From positions 1 to 13,816 of the forward strand of contig CACYDO010000241.1 in the NCBI GenBank assembly GCA_902773165.1: a stretch of 13,816 bases of DNA, in the 5' to 3' direction. Positions 4,258 to 10,722 of the stretch are shown here, in pieces. Origin of the DNA: an uncultured Ruminococcus sp. Its GTDB lineage: Bacteria > Bacillota > Clostridia > Oscillospirales > Acutalibacteraceae. The notes beneath the pieces were generated by a model, which saw nothing but the letters and a program-made list of their open reading frames with translations, ran no database searches and was not told the DNA's origin. Within the stretch, counting starts at the first letter, position 1. Every line of letters begins with the position of its first letter. A program made the translations under genes and the position numbers.

Positions 4258-7005
4258 AACATCTGCCTCAGCCTGAGCCTTAGTCGAGCCTGCCATAGAC
4301 ATTACGCATGCTTTTCGGATAAGATCAACAGGGATCATTGTTATTGCAAGAAGGATAACTATACCCCAGCCTGCTATACCGAAAGGTACGCAGCTGAACA
4401 TCTCGCCGATAAACTTAAACGGTGCAAGCGGAATAAGAGCGCAGTTTACGATAGCTGCCTGAATCAAGATAATAGTAAACATTACCTTCAGGAAATTCGG
4501 GTTATCGCCCAGGCCCTTAAAGATACCGAATCCATCGTCACGAACGTTGAATCCGTTGGCAAGCGCCGCGAGGATAAAGAGTACGAAATATCCCGTAAGA
4601 TGTCTGTCCATAGCAGCAGTATCGTCCGGGTAGAACTGTGCGAAGAACGGCAGCTTCAGGAACAGGAAGCTGATGGCTGTAAGCCATGCGCCCATGATAC
4701 CGATCTGAGCAAACATCTGCTTGCTGATAATGCTTTCATCTCTGCGGCGCGGCTTTTCGTTCATATACTTCTCAAGAGCAGGCTCATTGCCGAGCATGAT
4801 CGCTCCGAGAGAGTCCATTACAAGGTTTACAAAGAGAAGGTGCGTTACCTTAAGAGGCTCTTCAATGCCGAAGAACGGCGCAATAGCGCTGACAACTACG
4901 GCTGCTACGTTGATAACGAGCTGGAAACGGCAGAATTTAAGAATGTTGTGATAAATAGTTCTTCCGTACCAGATAGCATCCTTGATCGATCTGAAATTGT
5001 CGTCGAGGATAACGATCTTTCCTGCCTCTTTTGCAGCTTCTGTACCACTGCCCATAGCGAAGCCGACGTCTGCGCGCTTAAGTGCGGGAGAATCGTTAAC
5101 ACCGTCGCCCGTCATACCTACTACAAGATTCATTTCCTGACAGAGACGAACCATTCTTGATTTATCTGTCGGGAGCGCTCTTGCGATGACTCTGATATTC
5201 GGGATCATCTTCTTAACTTCATCATCGCTCATGGAGTTGAGCTGTGCGCTTGAAAGGGCAACATCTGTGCCGGTTTTGAGAAGTCCAGCGTCCTTAGCAA
5301 TAGCAACTGCCGTTTCAAGGCGGTCGCCGGTGATCATTACAACCTGAATGCCAGCGTGCTGAACCTGTGCGATAGCGTCCTTAGCTTCGGGACGAACTTC
5401 ATCTCTGATACCTACAAGACCAATGATAACTACGTCGTCGTTGATCTTATTTTCTGTCATCTTAGATTCGGAGTAACCGAATGCAAGAACACGCATTGCT
5501 TTTTCTGCAAGCTCATCGATCTTCTTGTCGAGAACCTTCTTGTCAAGCGGCTTAACATTGCCGTCTGCATCGAGATAGCTCTTCGCATTTGCAAGAAGTC
5601 TTTCGGGAGCGCCCTTGTAGAACGTCTTTCCGAGATTATCAATTCTTGCCTGGCTGAACTTATTAGTTGAGTTAAAGCCCTGGCTGTCTGTGATGACATA
5701 GTCTTTATTTTGCGAAAGGTTTGTAAATACCTCCTCGCCGATGAACTTCATAAGAGCCTGATCGGTAGCGTTACCTCCGATAACCTTATGATGATCGTCA
5801 AAGAGCGACTGTGTATTCTTGCCGATTGCAATATCAACAAGCCCCTTTACCTTGCTGTGCTTTGAAAGCTCGTCTACCTTTATAGACTTGCCGTCTGCCG
5901 TGAAGAAATCAACTACTTCAAGCTTGCCCTTTGTGATAGTACCTGTTTTATCGGAGAAAAGAATATTGAGCGAACCTGCTGTTTCAATACCCTCTGCTTT
6001 ACGGACAAGCACGTTGTGGTCGAGCATTTTGCTTGTATTCTGCATAAGCACAAGCGAGATCATCAGCGGAAGTCCCTCAGGAACTGCGCACACGATGATA
6101 ACGACTGCAAGCGAAACTGCGTCTACGAATTTTTTGATAATATCGCCTACGAGATAAGCTTCTGTCGGGTGGAAGAAAACAGACGGACCGTGACCGAGAA
6201 CCACGCCGTTTGCATCTACAACGTTTGCAAAGAAAATAAAGTAAATAATATAAAGCAGCGTAATAACTGTTGCGCCGATGTAGCCGAAGGTCGAGATCTG
6301 GTTTGCAAGCTTTGCAAGCTTTACCTTAAGCGGAGAATCAGGCTCGTCCTCCTGCATTTCCTCAGCCATTTTACCCATCATTGTTTTCAAGCCGACTTTT
6401 CTTACGTCAAGAACGCCTTCGCCGTCAAATACAACGGCGCCTCTGAACAAAGAGTGCTCGTCTACAAAGGTATCGCCTGTGATCTCGTCGGAAAGCTGGG
6501 TATCCTCCGAAGCAGCAGTTTTCTTACATTCCTCTGCTTCTCCGTTGAGCGCCGAGTTATCGACCTTAAGCTTACCGTCAATTAAAATGCCGTCAGCTGG
6601 GATCTTATCACCCGATTGAAGCAGTATTTTGTCGCCTGCAACAACGTCGTCGATGTCGATGACCGTTACAAGACCGTTTCTGTACGCCTTACATTTGTCC
6701 TTTTCTGTGCTGTCTTTAAGCTCACGGTATTTCGTATCGCTTGCTACGCCCGTCTTTGCGGATACGGTAGCAACTACAAGAATAGCGATAATAGTACCGA
6801 TAGGCTCGTAAATCGCAGCCTGTCCGAGAATTGCCATAACGATCATGATCGCAGCGATTACAAGCAGGATCTTGATCATCGGGTCGCCGAATGTTTCCTT
6901 AAATTCCGCCCAGAATGTAGTAGGCTCGGAATCGGGAATGACATTGGAGCCATGTTCTTCCCGTGACTTTTCGACCTCCTGGTCGGTAAGTCCAATGTAC
7001 TTCAC
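4255..7005 (-). CDS. Calcium-translocating P-type ATPase, PMCA-like (type IIB)
   Basis: Membrane ion pump that probably exports Ca2+ at the cost of ATP. In the 916-residue product: TM pairs at about 45-60 and 67-83, actuator loop with NGEAEE (154-159, where TGES is usual), PEGLP in TM4 (309-313), phosphorylation motif DKTGT with Asp352, nucleotide-site KGAPE (464-468), MITGD (557-561), hinge TGDGVND (632-638), TM5 about 695-712, and TM6 NLVMD with Asn727 and Asp731, ion ligands in Ca2+ pumps. The GTG start at 7005 is chosen because GGGGAGGG lies 7 nt upstream and the protein then begins MKYIGLTDQEVEK; the ATG 99 nt upstream lies above the predicted promoter -10. The frame ends at TAG, the only amber stop among the genes of this window, followed by an in-frame Lys-rich extension. 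Confidence 0.92.
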   Translation of the reverse strand: MKYIGLTDQEVEKSREEHGSNVIPDSEPTTFWAEFKETFGDPMIKILLVIAAIMIVMAILGQAAIYEPIGTIIAILVVATVSAKTGVASDTKYRELKDSTEKDKCKAYRNGLVTVIDIDDVVAGDKILLQSGDKIPADGILIDGKLKVDNSALNGEAEECKKTAASEDTQLSDEITGDTFVDEHSLFRGAVVFDGEGVLDVRKVGLKTMMGKMAEEMQEDEPDSPLKVKLAKLANQISTFGYIGATVITLLYIIYFIFFANVVDANGVVLGHGPSVFFHPTEAYLVGDIIKKFVDAVSLAVVIIVCAVPEGLPLMISLVLMQNTSKMLDHNVLVRKAEGIETAGSLNILFSDKTGTITKGKLEVVDFFTADGKSIKVDELSKHSKVKGLVDIAIGKNTQSLFDDHHKVIGGNATDQALMKFIGEEVFTNLSQNKDYVITDSQGFNSTNKFSQARIDNLGKTFYKGAPERLLANAKSYLDADGNVKPLDKKVLDKKIDELAEKAMRVLAFGYSESKMTENKINDDVVIIGLVGIRDEVRPEAKDAIAQVQHAGIQVVMITGDRLETAVAIAKDAGLLKTGTDVALSSAQLNSMSDDEVKKMIPNIRVIARALPTDKSRMVRLCQEMNLVVGMTGDGVNDSPALKRADVGFAMGSGTEAAKEAGKIVILDDNFRSIKDAIWYGRTIYHNILKFCRFQLVINVAAVVVSAIAPFFGIEEPLKVTHLLFVNLVMDSLGAIMLGNEPALEKYMNEKPRRRDESIISKQMFAQIGIMGAWLTAISFLFLKLPFFAQFYPDDTAAMDRHLTGYFVLFILAALANGFNVRDDGFGIFKGLGDNPNFLKVMFTIILIQAAIVNCALIPLAPFKFIGEMFSCVPFGIAGWGIVILLAITMIPVDLIRKACVMSMAGSTKAQAEADV

Positions 7006-7038
7006 TAAAAATCCCTCCCCGGAATTTGTTAATATTTT

Positions 7039-7059
7039 ATCTGCCGCTATGCCGCAGAT
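7039..7059 (-). promoter_or_regulatory. Leader hairpin upstream of the ATPase
   Basis: ATCTGC (7039-7044) pairs with GCAGAT (7054-7059); an inner GC/GC pair is separated by a mismatch and the loop is 3 nt. It lies in the transcribed leader between the predicted start site and the ribosome binding site (7013-7020). It could be a stability or control element; no known riboswitch was recognised. Confidence 0.4.
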
Positions 7060-7066
7060 TTCTTTT

Positions 7067-7095
7067 ATTATAGCACAGAACAGGGAGCTGTGCAA
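7067..7095 (-). promoter_or_regulatory. Promoter of the Ca2+ ATPase
   Basis: On the - strand: -35 TTGCAC (7090-7095), 17-bp spacer, extended -10 TGC-TATAAT (TATAAT at 7067-7072). The start near 7060 leaves a leader of about 55 nt. The spacer contains the dyad GCACAG/CTGTGC (7073-7093). Confidence 0.85.
7073..7093. promoter_or_regulatory. Dyad operator candidate inside the ATPase promoter
   Basis: GCACAG (7073-7078) and CTGTGC (7088-7093) are perfect inverted arms 9 bp apart, filling the space between -10 and -35. A 15-bp part of this site (7077-7091) recurs in inverse orientation at 7247-7261 with one mismatch, about 155 bp upstream of the promoter. Confidence 0.5.
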
Positions 7096-7335
7096 GCAAA
7101 ACACCGGGTATGCACCCGGGGGCGGTTCCGGGCGAGTTTTCTGTAGCAGTCGCTTGATCTCCGCGCCGTGTGTTGGTTGACGATCATATGATCTTACTTT
7201 TGATTTTCACTATTATTTCTTGTATGCCTACTAAAATTATACGCATACAACTCCCTGTTCTTTTTTGTCTGCCAATTACAGTATTGCCCCAATATCATGT
7301 CCGCATTTTGTTTTATAGGATATTGGTCAATAATG
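7096..7335. other. Gap between terD cluster and ATPase promoter, rich in dyads
   Basis: No gene is supported here. It contains CCGGGT/ACCCGG (7104-7119), the 12-bp palindrome GATCATATGATC (7182-7193), TTGTATGC/GCATACAA (7220-7250), the inverted copy of the promoter dyad (7247-7261), and CCAATATC/GATATTGG (7289-7326). The last could be a weak end structure for the terD transcript, but none has a strong T tract on the - strand, so termination of the ter operon is unclear and readthrough into the ATPase gene is possible. Confidence 0.5.
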
Positions 7336-7941
7336 TCAGGTATACCTCTTTGCAAGCTCGCTGATAGAGCCGTCTCTTGTACCTGCGCCGACAGCGTTAA
7401 ATTTCCATTCGCCGTTGTAACGGTACACCTCGCCAAAGATCATTGCAGTCATACCCGGATAATTATCAGAAAGATTGTATCTTAAAACCTCCTGATTTGA
7501 AGCGCTGTCAACAACTCTTACAAATGCATTGCTTATCATTCCGAAATCCTGCTTGCGCTGATATGCTGCGTAAATATTGACAACGATAACGATCCTGTCG
7601 TACTGCTGCGGAACACTCTTTAGATCGATGATTATCTGCTCGTCATCACCCTCGCCGTCACCGGTCAGATTATCTCCGGTATGAATTACAGACTGGCTTT
7701 TGTGGCGAAGATTTCCGAAATAAACGACATCGTCCTTGCTGACAAATTTACCGTTCTGGAGCAGAAGCGCCGAAGCGTCGCAGTCAATATCGTTTACCGT
7801 ACCGCCGCCGAACAGCGATCCTAAGAATCCTCCGCCCTGTGGTCTTGCAGCGTCCCAGCCAAGTCCTACAATAATTCTGCTCAGACCCGGTCTTTCTTTA
7901 GAAAGGCTTATTTTTTGTCCTTTTGTAAGTTTTACTGACAT
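7336..7941 (-). CDS. TerD-family protein, divergent (YceC-like)
   Basis: Third TerD-domain protein of the operon, 201 residues. TerD proteins are cytosolic, probably Ca2+-binding beta-rich domains linked to tellurite, acid, phage and envelope stress; their exact biochemistry is unsettled. It keeps the opening MSVKLTKGQKISL, VGLGWD (25-30) and the acidic signature GDNLTGDGEGDDE (89-101). It differs from its two neighbours by a Gly/Phe-rich insertion at about 35-49 (GGGFLGSLFGGG), IDCDAS in place of FDLDAS, and a different C terminus (SISELAKRYT) without the GGLAAL ending. It resembles the YceC type of Bacillus. GGAGGTGA lies before the ATG, and the gene follows the second terD after an 18-nt gap, so it is cotranscribed. 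Confidence 0.9.
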   Translation of the reverse strand: MSVKLTKGQKISLSKERPGLSRIIVGLGWDAARPQGGGFLGSLFGGGTVNDIDCDASALLLQNGKFVSKDDVVYFGNLRHKSQSVIHTGDNLTGDGEGDDEQIIIDLKSVPQQYDRIVIVVNIYAAYQRKQDFGMISNAFVRVVDSASNQEVLRYNLSDNYPGMTAMIFGEVYRYNGEWKFNAVGAGTRDGSISELAKRYT

Positions 7942-7959
7942 AATAAGTCACCTCCGAGA

Positions 7960-8541
7960 TCAGCCTACCTCAATGCCGTAACTGCCGCAAAGAGCAGCAA
8001 GACCGCCCTGATAGCCGCTGCCGATAGCATTGAACTTCCACTCGCCGTTATTTCTGTAAAGCTCACCGAAAACAACAGCTGTTTCAACAGAGAAATCCTC
8101 ACCGAGATCGTAGCGAAGTATTTCCTGACCGGTAACCTCGTCGTAAATTCTGATATAGGCGTTGTTTACCTGGCCGAACGTCTGACGGCGCGCTTCTGCG
8201 TCGTAGATAGTTGCAGTGAAAGCTATTTTCATAACGCTCTCTGGGATCATAGTCAGATCAACCATGATAGCTTCGTCGTCGCCCTCTCCTTCACCGGTGA
8301 GATTGTCGCCGGTATGAACAACAGCGCCCGATGGGTGTTTAAGGTTTCCGTAAAATACAAAATCCTTAGAATCGGCTACCTTTCCGTTAGCCGCAAGCAG
8401 AAACGCCGATGCATCGAGATCGAACGCCGCACCTGTATCGAAAGCGTTAACGTCCCAGCCAAGTCCGACAAATATCTTCTTCAAACCGGGATTTCCTTTT
8501 GTAAGGCTGACTTTTTGACCTTTTGTTAAGTTTACAGACAT
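7960..8541 (-). CDS. TerD-family stress protein (second copy)
   Basis: A 193-residue single-domain TerD protein. It shows MSVNLTKGQKVSLTKGNPGL, VGLGWDVNAF (25-34), FDLDAS (40-45), the calcium-site signature GDNLTGEGEGDDE (78-90), the FGQVNNAYIRI block and a GSGYQGGLAALCGSYG end. It is clearly paralogous to the upstream copy, with most positions identical by eye, so the pair arose by tandem duplication. GGAGGT precedes the ATG. It is separated from the upstream terD by 58 nt holding an AT-rich 7-bp hairpin, and from the downstream one by 18 nt. TerD function with YceG and TelA is known only as a genetic association. Confidence 0.93.
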   Translation of the reverse strand: MSVNLTKGQKVSLTKGNPGLKKIFVGLGWDVNAFDTGAAFDLDASAFLLAANGKVADSKDFVFYGNLKHPSGAVVHTGDNLTGEGEGDDEAIMVDLTMIPESVMKIAFTATIYDAEARRQTFGQVNNAYIRIYDEVTGQEILRYDLGEDFSVETAVVFGELYRNNGEWKFNAIGSGYQGGLAALCGSYGIEVG

Positions 8542-8565
8542 TTTTTATTACCTCCAAATAAATGT

Positions 8566-8587
8566 ATAAAGCTAATATATGCTTTAT
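8566..8587. repeat. Hairpin between the first two terD genes
   Basis: ATAAAGC (8566-8572) and GCTTTAT (8581-8587) are perfect inverted arms around 8 nt. No T tract follows, so an intercistronic stability or processing element is more likely than a terminator. Confidence 0.4.
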
Positions 8588-8599
8588 TATTAAATCAAA

Positions 8600-9178
8600 T
8601 CACTCCGCGTCAATACCGTAATGAGCGCAAAGTGCAGCCAATCCGCCGCGGAAGCCGCTGCCGATAGCGTTGAACTTCCAGTTGCCCTGGTGCTTATAAA
8701 GCTCACCTACAACGATCGCTGTTTCAATAGAGAAATCCTCTCCGAGATCGTAATGAATGATCTCCTGGTTAGTAGTTTCGTCTACAATACGAATATATGC
8801 GTTGGACACCTGTCCAAAATTCTGACGTCTTCTGTCTGCGTCGTAAATAGTAACCGTAAACGCTACTCTCTCGATGTTGGCAGGAATAAGAGAAAGATCT
8901 ACCTCGATCTGCTCGTCGTCACCTTCGCCCTCACCTGTAAGGTTATCGCCCATATGAGTAACTGCGCCGCTTGAATGCGAGAGATTACCGTAGAAAATAA
9001 AGTCCTTCTCCGTAGGGCACTTTCCGTTTGCTCCGAGAACGAACGCCGAAGCGTCCAGGTCAAAGTCTGCACCGCCGTCGAATGCGTTTACGTCCCAGCC
9101 AAGACCTACCATAATTTTCTTCAAGCTGGGATTTCCCTTCGTCAGGTCTACCTTTTGTCCTTTAGACAGATTGATCAT
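8600..9178 (-). CDS. TerD-family stress protein (first copy)
   Basis: A 192-residue TerD-domain protein beginning MINLSKGQKVDLTKGNPSL. It has VGLGWDVNAF (24-33), DFDLDAS (38-44), the acidic Ca2+-site signature GDNLTGEGEGDDE (77-89), FGQVSNAYIRIVDE and the C-terminal GSGFRGGLAALCAHYG. ATG 9178 is chosen over an in-frame ATG at 9205 because GGAGGT (9188-9193) sits 9 nt before it, and starting earlier would place that site inside the gene and add a poorly fitting MYRNGGKKI. It is the first of three tandem terD genes and lies downstream of telA across an 84-nt gap that contains a GC-rich hairpin. Confidence 0.93.
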   Translation of the reverse strand: MINLSKGQKVDLTKGNPSLKKIMVGLGWDVNAFDGGADFDLDASAFVLGANGKCPTEKDFIFYGNLSHSSGAVTHMGDNLTGEGEGDDEQIEVDLSLIPANIERVAFTVTIYDADRRRQNFGQVSNAYIRIVDETTNQEIIHYDLGEDFSIETAIVVGELYKHQGNWKFNAIGSGFRGGLAALCAHYGIDAE

Positions 9179-9203
9179 AATTTTTTTACCTCCGTTTCTA
9201 TAC

Positions 9204-9226
9204 ACGGGGTGTAAAAACAGCCCCGT
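9204..9226 (-). repeat. GC-rich intercistronic hairpin between telA and terD
   Basis: ACGGGG(9204-9209)-TGT pairs with ACA-CCCCGT (9221-9226), nine base pairs with one bulged base and a 4-nt loop. It ends 10 nt from the terD ribosome binding site and has no T tract behind it. It could tune relative telA/terD levels by partial attenuation or by protecting the 3' terD message. Confidence 0.55.
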
Positions 9227-9262
9227 TAGTTCCTGATATTTCTTACTTGCTTATATGCTTCC

Positions 9263-10720
9263 TTACTTTGAAAACAAATTCCTTCCGCCCTGTGGGAGCG
9301 CTCCTCCCTGCTCGGGCATAGTGAAATTACTGTAAAACTGATCCTTGATATTTTCAAGTCTTGCTCTTGCGTCCGCTCTCTGTCTTTTAGCGTCCGCCTG
9401 GATCTCCTTCGTTTCTTCAATACCGCTCATGATGGTCTGCCATGTGGTTTCAAGAGTATCCACCTTAATGGAGCTTCCTGCCGTCATGCGTGCGATCATC
9501 TTAGACTGCTCTACCGTATTCTGCGCATTCTTGATGAGAAGCTCATTCGTCTTTTCGTCAAGAGCAGAAAGGGCATCGGCCTGTATTCTCTGACGTTTCA
9601 GCATAACAGCCTGAGCAAGAGCCTGCTTAAATACAGGCAGCGTTACGATAAACGCGGAGTCAATTTTTCTCATAAGATTGAGATTGCTGAACTCCATCGT
9701 TTTAATAAGCGGAATAGACTGCATGGCAACGCTCTCCGCGGTACGAAGATCCTGAACTCTCTGTTCAAGCATTGCCTGAGCCTGCTCGCAGGTCTGGATT
9801 TCAAACTGTATAGCCGTATCGCCTGTCGTTTCGAGATCGTCCTTGCGCTGGAGAATATATCCCTCAAGCTCGCTGACAGCCTGTTCGCCTGCAATGATGT
9901 ATTTTACGAGAGAATGATAGTAATCAACGTTAGTGTTGAACATCTCCTCAAGCTTGCGGTTCGTCTGAGTGATCTCATTTTCGTACTGTCTGAGCTGAAC
10001 ATATATCTTATCAACATCGTCGCCCATAGAAACGTACTTCTGCATGATCTTCTCAATGCTTCTCTTTGCGCCGAAAAGCAGCTTATCAAGTTTGCCGGGT
10101 TCCTTCTGTATCTCGTCGATATCGAAAGAATCCATTATCTTTTTAAGCGCGCTGAGCATAACAACGGAGTCGTCAAGCTGAGAGAGATTTGTATTTCTAA
10201 GAACAGTATCGGAAACCTTAGCTATCTCGTTTGCCGTTTCGCCGCCGAAGTTAACGATCGTACTCATATCGTGAATCGAGATCTGACTTGTAAGCTTATC
10301 GATCTCGGGCGAATTTGCCAGAGCCTTTGTCATCTGCTGTCTGTCGGCAACTATGTCGTATGGCTTAGGTTCTTCCTTAGCAAGACTAACAGTTCCCTGC
10401 GCCTGCTGCGGCTGATACGCGCTCTGAACAGGCTGTGCAGCAGCTGCCGGCTGATATGTTGGCTGAGGCTGAACGGGCTGCACAGGGATCGCCTGCTGGA
10501 ACGTCGTCTGTGACTGAATTGGCTGCACCGGAGCTGTCGGCTGATACGTCGGCTGAGGCTGAACAGGCTGCACAGGGATCGCCTGCTGATATGTCGGCTG
10601 AGGCTGAACGGGCTGCACAGGGATTGCCTGCTGATAATTCGTCTGCGGCTGAGTATTCTGAGCGCTGCGTGAAGCAGCTGCATTTTCACTGCCTGGTCTT
10701 TTTCCGAAATCTATTGCCAT
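9263..10720 (-). CDS. TelA/KlaA/YceH-family toxic anion resistance protein with Pro/Gln repeat N terminus
   Basis: TelA-domain protein (PF05816 family), associated with resistance to tellurite and some cell-wall-active compounds; the molecular role is unknown. The 485-residue protein has an N-terminal low-complexity part (about 1-115) with a 15-residue tandem repeat of the YQQAIPVQPVQPQPT type (29-107), followed by the long helical, coiled-coil rich TelA domain (about 120-460) containing EMFNTNVDYYHSLVKYIIAGEQA and QSIPLIKTMEFSNLNLMRKI. It ends GGRNLFSK. It is longer than the typical member because of the repeat region. The ATG lies 2 nt after the yceG-like stop, and its ribosome binding site AAGGGG is inside the last yceG codons, so the two are translationally coupled. 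Confidence 0.9.
   Translation of the reverse strand: MAIDFGKRPGSENAAASRSAQNTQPQTNYQQAIPVQPVQPQPTYQQAIPVQPVQPQPTYQPTAPVQPIQSQTTFQQAIPVQPVQPQPTYQPAAAAQPVQSAYQPQQAQGTVSLAKEEPKPYDIVADRQQMTKALANSPEIDKLTSQISIHDMSTIVNFGGETANEIAKVSDTVLRNTNLSQLDDSVVMLSALKKIMDSFDIDEIQKEPGKLDKLLFGAKRSIEKIMQKYVSMGDDVDKIYVQLRQYENEITQTNRKLEEMFNTNVDYYHSLVKYIIAGEQAVSELEGYILQRKDDLETTGDTAIQFEIQTCEQAQAMLEQRVQDLRTAESVAMQSIPLIKTMEFSNLNLMRKIDSAFIVTLPVFKQALAQAVMLKRQRIQADALSALDEKTNELLIKNAQNTVEQSKMIARMTAGSSIKVDTLETTWQTIMSGIEETKEIQADAKRQRADARARLENIKDQFYSNFTMPEQGGALPQGGRNLFSK
10400..10636 (-). repeat. 45-bp tandem repeat inside telA
   Basis: About five units with a 45-bp (15-codon) period, the aromatic residue recurring at protein positions 29, 44, 59, 74 and 89, plus a shortened sixth at 102. 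Units 1, 2 and 4 are nearly identical at DNA level, which suggests recent expansion by slippage or unequal recombination. The encoded segment is Tyr/Pro/Gln/Val-rich and predicted disordered. Confidence 0.92.
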
Positions 10721-10722
10721 AA

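Noticed and set aside
4008..4262. 84-codon - strand frame of Arg/Lys-rich sequence
   Set aside because: It is the shifted frame of the PKKE tail; the frame continuous with the ATPase gives a more natural codon pattern and ends just before the terminator.
3919..5160. 413-codon + strand open frame opposite the ATPase
   Set aside because: Low-complexity, Cys/Arg-rich translation with no family likeness; it begins inside the ohrR terminator and lies antisense to a well-supported pump gene.
7006..7104. N-terminal extension of the ATPase to an ATG at 7104
   Set aside because: It would start above the predicted -10 and transcription start and lacks a ribosome binding site; the GTG at 7005 has an excellent one and gives the expected N terminus.
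7236..7241. Second ATPase promoter based on a TATAAT on the - strand
   Set aside because: No acceptable -35 at 16-18 bp; kept only as part of the dyad observation.
10400..10636. CRISPR-like regularly spaced repeats
   Set aside because: The 45-bp period is contiguous and in frame with telA, encodes Pro/Gln repeats and has no unique spacers.
10435..10722. + strand ORF with Ala/Glu repeats opposite telA
   Set aside because: It is an antisense shadow of the telA tandem repeat; there is no ribosome binding site.
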